A DNA stretch of 36,554 nt. Origin: Gammaproteobacteria bacterium. Lineage in GTDB: Bacteria > Pseudomonadota > Gammaproteobacteria > GRL18. This document shows positions 7,309 through 17,225 of this stretch, piece by piece (position 1 is the first letter of the stretch; the number at the start of each line of letters is the position of its first letter). The translations under genes and the position numbers were made by a program. The stretch lies in NCBI GenBank assembly GCA_027012135.1, contig JALUZF010000063.1, forward strand, positions 1 to 36,554. Direction: 5' to 3'. The notes below the pieces were generated by a model. It made no database searches and was not told the DNA's origin. It saw only the letters and a list, made by a program, of their open reading frames with translations.

Positions 7309-8301
7309 TTACGCATTATGCAAATCAATAATCCTGCTGGCAACCCGTCCTGCACCTTTTGCATCCACAATTTTTCTGGCCGTCTGACTGTATTGTTCCA
7401 GATTGTTATCCGTCAGTAATAATTCCGCCTGTTGCAGCAATTCATTTACCGGTTGAACTTTTCGGCAGTCCACACTCCGGCACCAGCCCAGCAGACTATG
7501 TTCCCTGGCTGCCAGCCACTGGTTATCCGCCACTACGGCAAACACCGAGGGAACAGCGCAGCAGGCCAGTTCAAAAATTGTGGAACCGGCTGCTGAAATG
7601 GCCAGCCGTGCCGTACTGAACAGCTCAGCCATATTTTGCACATTATGCCGATACTGGTAATGCTGCTGCTCACAATGCTTTTCAATAGCCGGCCCATCTG
7701 CACAGGCCGCTCCGGTAACAACAACTATCCTGTATGAAGTGATAGCATCATAATCGGCAACTGCCTTAATAACAGGCAGGGTCAGACCGGCTACATCAGA
7801 ACCGCCAAAGGTAATAACGATACGATTTCTGGTTTCAAATGCCGGCAGTTTGACAGTCTGAAAGGATTCTCCCAGTAAACAATATTCCGGCCCCAGTAAT
7901 AACTGGGCTCTGGATGATAATTGATAGCTGGTAAACGCCCGGGCTTTAGCCAACGGATTAATGATAATATCCGCATACAAATGCCCACGATTACCCATAT
8001 CATCCAGGACAATTAAATGGCTGTCCGGGTGTTTATACAACACATAAAGTTCCTCTGAACTGTATTCATAATGATCCACAATAATCCACTGATATGACTT
8101 ACTTATGGCCAGGAATTCATCTTCATTTTCAATACTGTGCAGCCTGTGAGGTGAAAGACAGATTTCTGAATCAATAATTTTACAGGCAAAGGTACAGGCC
8201 ACTCCCTGAGCATGCAGAGCATCGGCCAGGGCACGACAGCGCATTAAATGACCCATACCATTTTTTTTACCCGCATCCAGCCTGAAAATAGCCTGTTTCA
8301 T
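7309..8301 (-). CDS. pseG: PseG UDP-sugar hydrolase
   Basis: A 330-residue GT-B-fold protein. The N-terminus IFRLDAGKKNGMGHLMRC carries the PseG signature R-x-D-A-...-G-x-G-H-x-M-R-C, with His18 the usual catalytic residue. A C-terminal nucleotide-binding loop reads ISAAGSTIFELACC. PseG removes UDP from UDP-2,4-diacetamido-2,4,6-trideoxy-L-altrose, freeing the hexose for PseI. Its start overlaps the pseI stop by 4 bp (ATGA-type coupling). The sequence between motifs is complete, with GGSDV (glycine-rich loop) after VITF. Some PseG proteins are fused to PseH; here PseH is a separate gene about 2.8 kb downstream. Confidence 0.93.
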   Translation of the reverse strand: MKQAIFRLDAGKKNGMGHLMRCRALADALHAQGVACTFACKIIDSEICLSPHRLHSIENEDEFLAISKSYQWIIVDHYEYSSEELYVLYKHPDSHLIVLDDMGNRGHLYADIIINPLAKARAFTSYQLSSRAQLLLGPEYCLLGESFQTVKLPAFETRNRIVITFGGSDVAGLTLPVIKAVADYDAITSYRIVVVTGAACADGPAIEKHCEQQHYQYRHNVQNMAELFSTARLAISAAGSTIFELACCAVPSVFAVVADNQWLAAREHSLLGWCRSVDCRKVQPVNELLQQAELLLTDNNLEQYSQTARKIVDAKGAGRVASRIIDLHNA

Positions 8302-9353
8302 TGCAATAATTCCCAGCTAATAGCTGTACCCCTGGGTATGTCCTGCCTGGCCGTTTTGCCCAGCAGCTGTTCATAATGTTTTGGCGGCAGGCCGAAACCA
8401 GGGCGAATAACACGAATATTCTGTTCTGACAAACATTCCCCGGCCCTTATATCCCGGGAACAGTACACTGAACGGCGGTATTTTTTTGACACCTGTTCAT
8501 TATCTGAGCCACCGTACTGAACTTTTCCCATGGCTCTCCAGACGGTTTCAGTCTCCTGTACTAAGTGCTTCAATTCATCCGGTTCCAGAGAAAACTCTGC
8601 ATCCACACCACCGGCCTGGCGATCCAGAACAAAGTGTTTTTCAATGACGCAACTGCCCAGTGCTACGGCAGCCAGGGCCACACTATTACCCAGGGTATGA
8701 TCAGACAGGCCAACCAGGGTACCGAACTTTTTCTGCATATCCACCAGGGTAAGCAAATTACAATCCGATGCATCGGCCGGATAGTTACTGGTGCATTTTA
8801 ATAATACAACCTGCCGGTTTCCGCTGTCAGAAATGGTACCCAACAGTTCCTCAATTTCCTGTTCACTGGCCATACCGGTAGAAACAATCAGGGGTTTACC
8901 GGTTTGTGCCACTTTTTTTATCAGCGGCAGATCGGTATTTTCAAAGGAGGCTATTTTATAACAGGGTACATCAAGGTTTTCCAGGAAGTCCACAGCACTG
9001 GCATCAAAGGGTGAGCTGAAAGCCTGCAAACCAAGGGATCTGGCTTTTTTAAACAGGGGTTCGTGCCATTCCCATGGGGTCGCTGCTTTTGAGTAAAGTG
9101 AATACAGGCTTTCACCCTGCCACAAACTGTCCCTTTCAGTGACCATAAAATCCTGGCTGTTTATATCAAGAGTCATGGTCTCAGGCGTATAAGTCTGCAG
9201 TTTTATTGCATGAACGCCGGATTGAGCCGCAGATTCAATCATTTGCTCGGCAAGTTGATAATTCTGCTGATGATTACCCGATAATTCAGCAATAATAAAA
9301 GGCCTCTGCCGGGAACCAATGATTTGATTGCCTATATGGATAGTCTGGGACAT
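8298..9353 (-). CDS. pseI: PseI pseudaminic acid synthase
   Basis: A 351-residue NeuB-family synthase that condenses 2,4-diacetamido-2,4,6-trideoxy-L-altrose with phosphoenolpyruvate to make pseudaminic acid. PFIIAELSGNHQQN (18-31) is diagnostic for PseI over the sialic/legionaminic synthases. The barrel continues with IKLQTYTPETMT, SSPFDASAVDFLE, KIASFENTD, STGMAS, GLSDHT and IEKHFVLDR. A C-terminal SAF (antifreeze-like) domain covers about residues 290-350 (RRSVYCSRDIRAGE...GFGLPP). Full length. It is 27 bp downstream of the cytidylyltransferase and coupled to pseG, giving a pseF-pseI-pseG run directly after flgL. Confidence 0.94.
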   Translation of the reverse strand: MSQTIHIGNQIIGSRQRPFIIAELSGNHQQNYQLAEQMIESAAQSGVHAIKLQTYTPETMTLDINSQDFMVTERDSLWQGESLYSLYSKAATPWEWHEPLFKKARSLGLQAFSSPFDASAVDFLENLDVPCYKIASFENTDLPLIKKVAQTGKPLIVSTGMASEQEIEELLGTISDSGNRQVVLLKCTSNYPADASDCNLLTLVDMQKKFGTLVGLSDHTLGNSVALAAVALGSCVIEKHFVLDRQAGGVDAEFSLEPDELKHLVQETETVWRAMGKVQYGGSDNEQVSKKYRRSVYCSRDIRAGECLSEQNIRVIRPGFGLPPKHYEQLLGKTARQDIPRGTAISWELLQ

Positions 9354-9380
9354 GGTAGAATTATATTTTCCGGAAAAACT

Positions 9381-10109
9381 TCAGCTTATTTTCTTTTGTT
9401 CAACAGCTGCATTCAAGTCATAAATATACGGATATTGTTCTAAAACCGCTATCATTTCATCATAACTGAAGTCAGTCCTGCAGTGTAGCTTTTTATAAAG
9501 TTCCATAACAGCCCGGTAATCACTTTCCTCATCCAGTGTCAGACGATACCTGGAATGATCCGTGACATTCTTATATTGACCAAAGCTCAGTCTGTCCCTG
9601 ATGGTGCGATAAAAATAGGGAGTAACATGTTCTTTTTCATAAGGCTCCGAGGCCCTGTTCCAGGCTTCTTTTAACAGGGCATAGGAAAAGATTTCTGTAT
9701 CCATACCTCTGGGAAAACCTGCACCAGTACCGGCACTGACATAATCAAAGTGATGGCTGGTATAATAATCAATGGTCTTACGGGTAATTTCAGGATCAAT
9801 CAGGGGACAGTCACTGGTCTGGCGCACAATAATATCAGAGTCATCTGCTCCAGAAAAAGTGGCAGCCTGATAGTAACGATCCAGCACATTATCCGTATCA
9901 CCCTGGAAACATCGTATACCCAGAGAGTGACACAGGTCAACGATAGGCTTTTCCGTTCCATCATTGGTCGTAGCAATAATAATATTATCCTGATAATTAT
10001 CCAACCGTTCCAGCATTACCTGCAGTACTGGCTTATCACACAGGGGCAGCATTACTTTACCCGGTAGACGGGTTGATGTCATACGCGCCTGTATAATTAT
10101 AAACAACAT
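9381..10109 (-). CDS. pseF: SpsF-type cytidylyltransferase (PseF role)
   Basis: A 242-residue nucleotidyltransferase of the SpsF/CMP-KDO-synthetase-like family. The N-terminal IIIQARMTSTRLPGKVMLPL is the classic R-x-x-S-x-R-L-P-x-K nucleotide-binding motif. RQTSDCPLIDPE (95-106) is the metal-binding region, and RLTLDEESDY lies near the C-terminus. From position it should activate pseudaminic acid as CMP-Pse, the donor for glycosylation. The best-studied PseF enzymes (Campylobacter, Helicobacter) are NeuA-like; this one is SpsF-like, a related variant common in other Pse clusters. It follows flgL by 36 bp on the same strand. The symbol is given by role, with moderate certainty. Confidence 0.85.
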   Translation of the reverse strand: MLFIIIQARMTSTRLPGKVMLPLCDKPVLQVMLERLDNYQDNIIIATTNDGTEKPIVDLCHSLGIRCFQGDTDNVLDRYYQAATFSGADDSDIIVRQTSDCPLIDPEITRKTIDYYTSHHFDYVSAGTGAGFPRGMDTEIFSYALLKEAWNRASEPYEKEHVTPYFYRTIRDRLSFGQYKNVTDHSRYRLTLDEESDYRAVMELYKKLHCRTDFSYDEMIAVLEQYPYIYDLNAAVEQKKIS

Positions 10110-10145
10110 AAAATTAACTCTTAAGTTCTAAAACCTGAAACCGGT

Positions 10146-11102
10146 TTAAAGAAAATTAAATAAAGACAGGCCCTGAATTTTAGTAAAGGTCTGCTGAGAT
10201 GCCTGCAGGCCGATCTGCTGTTGTTCCAGCCGGCTAATGGCCTCAGTATAATCCAGATCCTGAGTATCTGATAATGTAGAGGCCAGCTGCACCAGATAAT
10301 CTTCATTGACGTTTTCCTGGCTTTCCGTAGCATTTAAACGGGCACCAATGGTCGCCTGTTTATCAACAATATGTCCCATGGCCGCATCCAGGTTACCTAT
10401 AATGCGATTCATGGAATCATGGAAATCTTCTGCAGGTACTGCAGTTGGAGAACCGGCATTAGTATTAAGCACCGTTTGCAGCTCTCCGACAATGGCAAAT
10501 ACACTCATGGGACTATTTGAAGTATTGATACCATTATCCGTGCCCCGAATATCCATAAATACATCAAAACCATTATCCCCACTGGCAATCTGACGGGTAG
10601 GCCCAATTTGCAGTAATTGCTGCCCCTGATCACCTTTATATTCTATAGTACCGCCATTATTGACAAAAGGCTGATTGCGATTATCAAAACCGGCAAACAG
10701 ATATTCACCATTGCCATTGGTGGTATTAGCCAGCCCTACCAGCGCTCCTAATTGCTGCTCTATTTCCTTACCGATATCAGCTCGCTGTACTGCATCATAA
10801 GTATCATTATTAGCCTGTATGGTTAATTCCCTTACTCTCTGCAGAACACTGACCACACTATCAATGGCTGTCTCTTCAATTTCCAGGGAGCTTTTTGTGG
10901 TCGAGATATTATCCTGAAATTTTTCAGTTCTGGATTTTGCCTGGTTCAATCCAAGTACACGCGCCGAGCCGGCCGGATCATCAGAAGGCACAACAATTTT
11001 TTTGCCCGTTGACATTTGCAGCATGGTTTTATTGAGATTGTAATTCTGAGTGTTCATAGCAGTAACACCCTGAGAATAAGCTGTACTGGTGGCAACTCTC
11101 AT
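10146..11102 (-). CDS. flgL: Flagellar hook-filament junction protein FlgL (HAP3)
   Basis: A 318-residue flagellin-like junction protein. The N-terminal coiled-coil part reads MRVATSTAYSQGVTAMNTQN, with STGKKIVVPSDDPAGSARVL, the flagellin/FlgL N-domain signature. The C-terminal helix reads YTEAISRLEQQQIGLQASQQTF and ends in LSLFNFL, as in FlgL. It joins the hook (through FlgK) to the filament. It is last in the flg run, 30 bp after flgK. Directly downstream come the cytidylyltransferase and PseI genes, so the filament junction and glycan genes may share a transcript. Length is normal. Confidence 0.95.
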   Translation of the reverse strand: MRVATSTAYSQGVTAMNTQNYNLNKTMLQMSTGKKIVVPSDDPAGSARVLGLNQAKSRTEKFQDNISTTKSSLEIEETAIDSVVSVLQRVRELTIQANNDTYDAVQRADIGKEIEQQLGALVGLANTTNGNGEYLFAGFDNRNQPFVNNGGTIEYKGDQGQQLLQIGPTRQIASGDNGFDVFMDIRGTDNGINTSNSPMSVFAIVGELQTVLNTNAGSPTAVPAEDFHDSMNRIIGNLDAAMGHIVDKQATIGARLNATESQENVNEDYLVQLASTLSDTQDLDYTEAISRLEQQQIGLQASQQTFTKIQGLSLFNFL

Positions 11103-11132
11103 AACTGTTTATCCTGTATCCAATTTATTATT

Positions 11133-13103
11133 CTAGGCCACTGAATTAAGAAGTGTCTGGAACATTTCATCTGCAATTGAAATAACTCTGGCGGAAGCCT
11201 GGTAAGCCTGCTGAAATTTCAGCAGATCGGCTGCTTCTTCATCCAGATTCACACCGGAATAACTTTCACGCTCGGCTTTTGCCTGCTCACTCAAGGTTAA
11301 CTGAGCCTTAAGATCCACTTCCGCCGAATGAGTTTTGGTGCCAACATCAGAAACAATAATTCCGTAAGCAGCCTGAAAATCGGTAGAGCTGTTTTCAATG
11401 GTTTTAGTTGTCTGTAGTTTGGCCATCAGCAGACCGTTACGATTATCATCATAAGGAGCAGAATTATTACTGATCACAAAAGCATCCGTATCAACCGGCT
11501 GTCCGGACACGGTAAAACTCATATTGCCGTAACCGGCAAAGGTGTATGTTCTGCCACCAAAATCTGTTGCTGGATCATAAGTCAGATTGCCACCCGGACC
11601 ACCTGTAACCACAAATCCCGGTCCACCTGCACCATCACCGTTAGCTGAATCAAAAGTCAGAGTAATATCTCCGGCAAGCGGTATATTGGTCGTATTAGTA
11701 ATAGAAGGCAAGGTGATTTTTCCGGTACCTGAATTTACGGCACTGCCATCTGCATTAGTAATGGCTCCGGAAACGACCGGGCCGGCCAGTGCAATATCCA
11801 GAACATTATTAACAGAAACATCAATACTGGATGCTGCGGCATAAGTTGGCCGCATTAAAAACGATTCACCGGCAGCAATTGTACTGTTTATTGAGAAACC
11901 CTCTGTTGCCTGTACTGCAGTGCTTAAGCCGCCAATAGTTGCATTACTGAAGACTGTCCCATCATTGAGCCGGGTCAGACTATAATTAGTACCATCATAA
12001 TCCAGCCGGTAGTCACTAGTGGTAAGCAGACGACTGTCAGTAATAGTAAGACTGGCAGTCGTTGCAGAATTTTGACCAGGCAAACCTGCTATCGGTCCAG
12101 CCTGGTCAACAAAAAAGTCCTGCCCCAGCGGAAAAGGTGCCGAGGTTCCCTGAATCGTCATACCCAGACGATGCTGGGTATTCATTTCTTCAGTTAAAGC
12201 CATAGCAACACGTCCCAGTGCCCGACGACTCTGTTCCAGTACACTGGCCTTAAAATCCAGTACCCCCTGCAGTTCACCACCGGTAATAGAGTTGGTTACA
12301 TCAACCGAACCCGCTCCCTGGCTCATAATTATATCCAGATCCTCGGCATTAAAACGATTTTTCTGGGTGGATAGAGTGGCAGCATTACCGCCTATCACCA
12401 GAGCCTGGCCGGAACCAATAAACAGGTTTGCCGCACCATCATCCTGATAAACAATACTGACATCAATTTTTTCAGATATCTGCTTGATCAGAGCTTCTCT
12501 CTGATCAATAAGATCATTAGGTAATTTACCCTGACCAGCACCAATTTTCTGCACAATATCCGCATTCATCTTGGCAATAGAACTGGCAGAATCTGAAATG
12601 TCCTGGGTAATATCAACCAGCGACTGATTAACCTGCCCGTTCAGCTCACTAAAACGGTCATCCAGAAGTTTAAAACGATCAGCCATGGTATTGGCTTCTG
12701 TTAATAAAACCTGACGCGAAGGCGTTGAAGAGGGATTATCATTAGCTTCCTGCAGGGCACTGAAAAAACTTTCCAGGGTGGGGGTTAAGCCGGAATCAGG
12801 ATTAGCCAGGATATTATCTATCTGGGTTGACAACTTAAAGTAAGCATCAAACTGGCCATACTGACTATTAGCATTTCTGATCTGCTCTTCAAGAAACTCA
12901 TTAGCCAGACGCACGGTATTCTGTACATCAACACCCGTTCCAATATAACCGGAACCGGAATATTGCGGTTTACGCGCGGCCTGCTCGGCTCTCTGCCTGC
13001 TATAACCTTCTGTATTAACATTGGAGATATTATGACTGGCTGTTGCCAGTTGACGCTGGGCTGTCAGTAAGCCTGATGTCCCAATCCCAAAAATGCCGCC
13101 CAT
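11133..13103 (-). CDS. flgK: Flagellar hook-associated protein FlgK (HAP1)
   Basis: A 656-residue protein with the axial-family ends expected of FlgK. The N-terminus has GIGTSGLLTAQRQLATASHN and NVNTEGYSRQRAEQ; the C-terminus has SGVNLDEEAADLLKFQQAYQ, then ISIADEMFQTLLNSV. A FlgK-type helical region (about 90-330) precedes a variable surface domain of about 250 residues rich in T, G and N, exposed at the hook-filament junction. It lies 117 bp downstream of flgJ, a gap with no obvious sigma-54 element, and 30 bp upstream of flgL. Confidence 0.96.
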   Translation of the reverse strand: MGGIFGIGTSGLLTAQRQLATASHNISNVNTEGYSRQRAEQAARKPQYSGSGYIGTGVDVQNTVRLANEFLEEQIRNANSQYGQFDAYFKLSTQIDNILANPDSGLTPTLESFFSALQEANDNPSSTPSRQVLLTEANTMADRFKLLDDRFSELNGQVNQSLVDITQDISDSASSIAKMNADIVQKIGAGQGKLPNDLIDQREALIKQISEKIDVSIVYQDDGAANLFIGSGQALVIGGNAATLSTQKNRFNAEDLDIIMSQGAGSVDVTNSITGGELQGVLDFKASVLEQSRRALGRVAMALTEEMNTQHRLGMTIQGTSAPFPLGQDFFVDQAGPIAGLPGQNSATTASLTITDSRLLTTSDYRLDYDGTNYSLTRLNDGTVFSNATIGGLSTAVQATEGFSINSTIAAGESFLMRPTYAAASSIDVSVNNVLDIALAGPVVSGAITNADGSAVNSGTGKITLPSITNTTNIPLAGDITLTFDSANGDGAGGPGFVVTGGPGGNLTYDPATDFGGRTYTFAGYGNMSFTVSGQPVDTDAFVISNNSAPYDDNRNGLLMAKLQTTKTIENSSTDFQAAYGIIVSDVGTKTHSAEVDLKAQLTLSEQAKAERESYSGVNLDEEAADLLKFQQAYQASARVISIADEMFQTLLNSVA

Positions 13104-13220
13104 TACCTGTCTCCCAGGGAATTACCCTTTATTCAATATACCTGTATAACTAAACCATTAGTATATATAACAAATATAACCTTTCTTTTAGCGTCCAGAT
13201 TTGCAGAAACTACAGACCTG

Positions 13221-14264
13221 TCAATTAAAGGCCACCTTATTTTTTAGTTGAGCCTGCACCTGGATATATTCACTATTTAAAACTTTCATAACCTTTTCTG
13301 AGTATTCAGGATCGGTTGCATAGCCTGCTTTGTGCAGTGATTTAATATAAGTTCGGTTAAGTTCATCATCAAAGTCCCTGTTATCCCTGGTGGGCTTGTT
13401 TATAGAAACATCATGCAATGATCGTTCCATACCCAGCGCTTTTCTATAGCGAGGACTGTTAAGAATAAAGTCCGCATAATCATTAAAGCTTTGTTCAAAC
13501 GAATCATAGGCTCTGAATGCGCTTTTTTGCTGGATCGGCCTGCCGTGAGCATATTCCATAGACAACTTATCCATCCGCTTGCCCTGCCAGTTCCGACCTG
13601 CCTTAATATTAAACAGGTTAAAACTGCTTTGCTGATCAGAAGCAATAATATGTTTTCCCCAGCCGGTTTCCAGTGCAGCCTGGGACAGAACAATTTCTGC
13701 GGATACACCCAGTTTTCTGGCAGTTTTTTCAGCCAAAGGCCAGAGTGTTTGTACAAATTCTCGAGGATTTTCAAAGTGGCTATTGTTCTGTCCCCCGGTA
13801 ATCGCTCCCTGGAATACAGGTTCAGACTGTTTCTGCTCTACCTGTTCAGGCTGGCTCATACCAGCTGAATCTTTTTTCTGCAGACCATGATAAGGATCCA
13901 TAAAAAACTTTCTCTGAGGCATAATCAGCTTACGCTCACTATTTTGTCCGTTTTGCACCAGACCAGCCTGAGTCTGTACCTGATCAACAATGGATTCAGC
14001 CAGTCCAATCCCCTGCCCTTTTGACAACTCCATGGCCAGCTGCTGGTCATACATATCTCGGTAGCTGTCCATAGCCTGACTTTTAAAATAGGGGTCTTCC
14101 ATACCGGTCTTACGCAGCCCCTTTATCATCATACTGATCATAACCGCTTCAAACTGGCGTGCCACTTCCGGCAAAGCTGAACGGGCATCTTTACGAGCTG
14201 AAGACTTTAAATTGTGTAAACCATTTAAATCAGTATAAATATCAGTTTTTGGATTAATACTCAT
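13221..14264 (-). CDS. flgJ: FlgJ rod-cap and peptidoglycan hydrolase
   Basis: A 347-residue two-domain FlgJ. The N-terminal rod-binding domain contains VARQFEAVMISMMIKGLRKT (34-53) and YDQQLAMELSKGQGIGLAESI. A low-complexity linker (about 105-165) leads to the C-terminal glucosaminidase-like domain, with SAEIVLSQAALETGWGKH (188-205) and catalytic Glu199, then SFNLFNIKAG and FNDYADFI. The enzyme caps the growing rod and opens the peptidoglycan so it can pass. Full-length FlgJ with the hydrolase domain is typical of gamma- and betaproteobacteria; alphaproteobacterial versions often lack it. It starts 12 bp after the flgI stop. Confidence 0.95.
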   Translation of the reverse strand: MSINPKTDIYTDLNGLHNLKSSARKDARSALPEVARQFEAVMISMMIKGLRKTGMEDPYFKSQAMDSYRDMYDQQLAMELSKGQGIGLAESIVDQVQTQAGLVQNGQNSERKLIMPQRKFFMDPYHGLQKKDSAGMSQPEQVEQKQSEPVFQGAITGGQNNSHFENPREFVQTLWPLAEKTARKLGVSAEIVLSQAALETGWGKHIIASDQQSSFNLFNIKAGRNWQGKRMDKLSMEYAHGRPIQQKSAFRAYDSFEQSFNDYADFILNSPRYRKALGMERSLHDVSINKPTRDNRDFDDELNRTYIKSLHKAGYATDPEYSEKVMKVLNSEYIQVQAQLKNKVAFN

Positions 14265-14276
14265 AGTAACTGCCAG

Positions 14277-15371
14277 TTAAATTATGATTAATTCAGCATT
14301 TAAAGATCCGGCCGATTTTAATGCTTCCAGAATCGCCACCAGTTCAGCAGGACTGGCCCCGATATTATTAATAGCCCTGACTACTTCATCCAGAGTTACT
14401 CCCAGATTAAACAGAAATGCACCTTTATTGGTGGCAGTCACTTCAACATCCGATTTAGGTACTACCGCAGTCTGACCATTGGAAAAAGCGGGTGGCTGAC
14501 TGATGGTGGGATCATTAGTAATAGTGACCGTTAAATTTCCATGTGAAACAACAGCAGGCTGTACAATAACATTCTGTCCGATAACCACTGTACCGGTTCT
14601 TGCATTAACCACTATTCTTGCTGCTGCGGTACCGGGATTAAAGGTCAGATTTTCCAGCATGGATAAATACGAGACTTTCTGAGACAGGTCAACCGGTGCA
14701 CTGACCCTGACCGAAGAAGCATCAATAGCACTGGCTGTACCCAGCCCCATAGTGTCGTTGATAACCTCAGCAAGTCGATGAGCCGTTGTAAAATCAGGGC
14801 GATGAAGATTTAAAGTAATTGAATTTCCATTAATAAAAGAGGTAGGGACTTCACGCTCTACAGTTGCACCATTAGGAATACGTCCACTGGTAGGTACATT
14901 AACGGTGACAGACGAACCGTCATTACCACCAGCATTCAGACCAATAACCACCAGATTACCCTGAGCTACTGCATATATCTGTCCATCAGCTCCTTTTAAT
15001 GGAGCCATTAATAAAGTACCACCACGGAGATTTTTTGAGTTACCAATAGAAGAAACATTGACATCAATTTTCTGTCCCGGCTTGGTAAATGGCGGAAGTT
15101 CAGCACTTAAAGACACGGCGGCCACATTTTTAATCGGCAGATTGGCACCTGGAGGTAAAGTTATACCTAACTGTTCCAGCATATTTCTCATGCTGTCGTC
15201 TGTAAAAGAGGCACTGGAATCACCGGAACCATCCAGCCCCACCACCAGGCCATAGCCCACCAGGTGATTGGAACGAATCCCGGCCACAGTAGCAATATCC
15301 TTAATACGCTCCGCCAGAACCGTATTGCTCAGAAAACAGGAAATAAGGAAGAAAAGAATAAAACGATTCAT
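14277..15371 (-). CDS. flgI: FlgI flagellar P-ring protein
   Basis: A 364-residue periplasmic protein with a Sec signal peptide ([20 protein letters not shown]). The mature start [20 protein letters not shown] and [11 protein letters not shown] are diagnostic of FlgI. The C-terminus ([20 protein letters not shown]) is also conserved. It polymerises into the P ring around the rod in the peptidoglycan layer. The gap between flgH and flgI (229 bp) is unusually long for this operon and is filled by a repeat element at 15449-15601. Confidence 0.96.
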   Translation of the reverse strand: MNRFILFFLISCFLSNTVLAERIKDIATVAGIRSNHLVGYGLVVGLDGSGDSSASFTDDSMRNMLEQLGITLPPGANLPIKNVAAVSLSAELPPFTKPGQKIDVNVSSIGNSKNLRGGTLLMAPLKGADGQIYAVAQGNLVVIGLNAGGNDGSSVTVNVPTSGRIPNGATVEREVPTSFINGNSITLNLHRPDFTTAHRLAEVINDTMGLGTASAIDASSVRVSAPVDLSQKVSYLSMLENLTFNPGTAAARIVVNARTGTVVIGQNVIVQPAVVSHGNLTVTITNDPTISQPPAFSNGQTAVVPKSDVEVTATNKGAFLFNLGVTLDEVVRAINNIGASPAELVAILEALKSAGSLNAELIII

Positions 15372-15448
15372 AGCACAACACCTGCGTCAAAAAAATAACT
15401 TATGATTGGAACTATGGTTATAGATGCAAGAAAAGGGCCAGAAGAGCA

Positions 15449-15600
<152 letters not shown>

Positions 15601-15601
<1 letters not shown>

Positions 15602-16329
15602 TAGAAAGGCCATACATCACTAAGAAAGAACCGACTCCCCCACCCGGCTGAATTTGAATCATGCGTCAAACCAACCCCGCTGTATATAATCTGGGCATTG
15701 GCCACTTTTGAAGAGGATATTTTATTATCCAGGCCAACATCCCGACCGCGGATGATACCGGACAGTTGTATATATTCATCACCCTGGTTAATAGTAACCA
15801 GTTTTTCACCCTGTACGACCAGATTACCATTGGGCAAAACTTCTACTACGGTCACACCAATATTACCCGTTAAACTGTTTTTCTGTTCACTTTTACCTTT
15901 TGATTTAAAATCGGCGGTTGATTTTATATTAGCATTTAATGCCTGTAAAAGTTGATCAGCCAGACCGATTCCTGTATCTGCAACCGCATTACCTGTAGTT
16001 GCATCGGTTGTTACAGCTTTACCAAATACTACGGGATTGGATAAGCCGATATTAGAACCTTTTTTATCCTCAGTTTTGGTTTCTTTTTTACCGGTGGTTT
16101 TTTCATCAAATACCACGGTCAGAATATCACCTACTCGATGAGCCTTAACCGTTTCAAATAAATTAATATTATTACTGTTTAAATAAATTGAACCGCTACT
16201 TTGCGGGTTGGTAATAACTGCTGGTGGACGAACAGGTGCATATTTTGGATTATGATCCAGCCGTTCATGCGCACACCCGGATAATAATAATAATATAATT
16301 CCCGGAAATAACAGTCGCTTACTAATCAT
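15601..16329 (-). CDS. flgH: FlgH flagellar L-ring lipoprotein
   Basis: A 242-residue lipoprotein that forms the outer-membrane L ring. The start is set at ATG 16327-16329 (MISKRLLFPGIILLLLSGC). It has a GGTGAGAG ribosome site and gives an ideal lipobox (LSGC, Cys19). In-frame TTG and GTG codons just upstream would add only five residues. SGSIYLNSN, then RVGDILTVVFDEKTTG and SGIIRGRDV (the FlgH core) follow, and the end reads FFLSDVWPF, as expected. The stop TAG is embedded in the outer heptamer of the downstream repeat element. It starts about 37 bp after flgG. Confidence 0.95.
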
Positions 16330-16366
16330 AATATCTCTCACCAAAAGAATTTACTTAACACTTTTA

Positions 16367-17152
16367 TTATACATTCTGGGTAATATACTGCAGCATCTGA
16401 TCGGCTGTAGATAATGATTTGGAATTCATCTCAAAGGTTCGCTGTGTTTCTATCAGATTAACCAGCTCCTCCACAGTGTTCACGTTTGAACTTTCCAGTG
16501 ATCCCTGCAGTAAGGTACCTCTGTTATCCTGTGCCGGAATACCAGTTGAAGGTGCGCCACTGGAAACCGTTTCAAGAAACTGGTTGTCCCCAATAGGCAT
16601 TAAACCGGCCGGATTCACAAAAGTAGCTGTTTCAATAGTACCGACATTAGTAGGTGTCGTATTACCCGGCTCTAACGCAGAAACTGTACCATCAATACCA
16701 ATGGTAACTGATAATGTCTGTTCCGGCAGAGTAATAGCCGGTTCCAGAAGCATGCCGTCAGAAGTGACAATACGACCCTGTTCATCCACCTGAAACGAAC
16801 CGTCACGGGTATAGGCTATATCACCATTGGGTCTTAAAACCTGGAAAAACCCATCCCCCTGAATGGCAATGTCCAGAGCGTTATCTGACTGGATAATATT
16901 ACCCTGCATATGCATCTTCTGTGTTGCTGCCACTCGTACACCCGTACCTAACATCAGGCCTGAAGGTAAGGTCGTATCCTGCGTGGCCTGTGCCCCCGGT
17001 TGCCGATAATTCTGATAAATTAAATCTTCAAATACGGCTCTATCTTTCTTAAACCCCGTAGTACTGGCATTAGCCAGATTATTGGAAACCACCTGCAACC
17101 GCAACTGCTGCGCATCAAGCCCCGTCTTCGCTACCCATAATGCCGGATTCAT
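16367..17152 (-). CDS. flgG: FlgG distal rod protein
   Basis: A 261-residue rod protein, exactly family length. The N-terminal motif is LQVVSNNLANASTTGFKKDR; the central LDIAIQGDGFFQVLRPNGDI and the C-terminal ESSNVNTVEELVNLIETQR are the conserved axial-protein blocks, and MLQYITQNV ends it. It forms the distal rod through the P and L rings. It lies 73 bp downstream of flgF. That gap carries a partial copy of the heptamer repeat directly after the flgF stop. Confidence 0.97.
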   Translation of the reverse strand: MNPALWVAKTGLDAQQLRLQVVSNNLANASTTGFKKDRAVFEDLIYQNYRQPGAQATQDTTLPSGLMLGTGVRVAATQKMHMQGNIIQSDNALDIAIQGDGFFQVLRPNGDIAYTRDGSFQVDEQGRIVTSDGMLLEPAITLPEQTLSVTIGIDGTVSALEPGNTTPTNVGTIETATFVNPAGLMPIGDNQFLETVSSGAPSTGIPAQDNRGTLLQGSLESSNVNTVEELVNLIETQRTFEMNSKSLSTADQMLQYITQNV

Positions 17153-17195
17153 AATTTTCTCCTAGTCATAACTTTTATCTTTTAACGCCACACAA

Positions 17196-17222
17196 GGCTC
17201 TTTCTCAGCGCTCAACGCTCAA
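17196..17222. repeat. Partial second copy of the heptamer repeat between flgF and flgG
   Basis: GGCTC-TTTC-TCAGCGC-TCAACGC-TCAA at 17196-17222 repeats, in the same orientation, the right arm of the element at 15571-15601 (GGCTC-TTTC then TCAACGC units), with a single G/A difference in the first heptamer. It lacks the hexamer array and the opposite arm. Like the larger copy it lies directly after a flagellar stop codon (flgF, stop at 17226-17228). Confidence 0.85.
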
Positions 17223-17225
17223 TAA

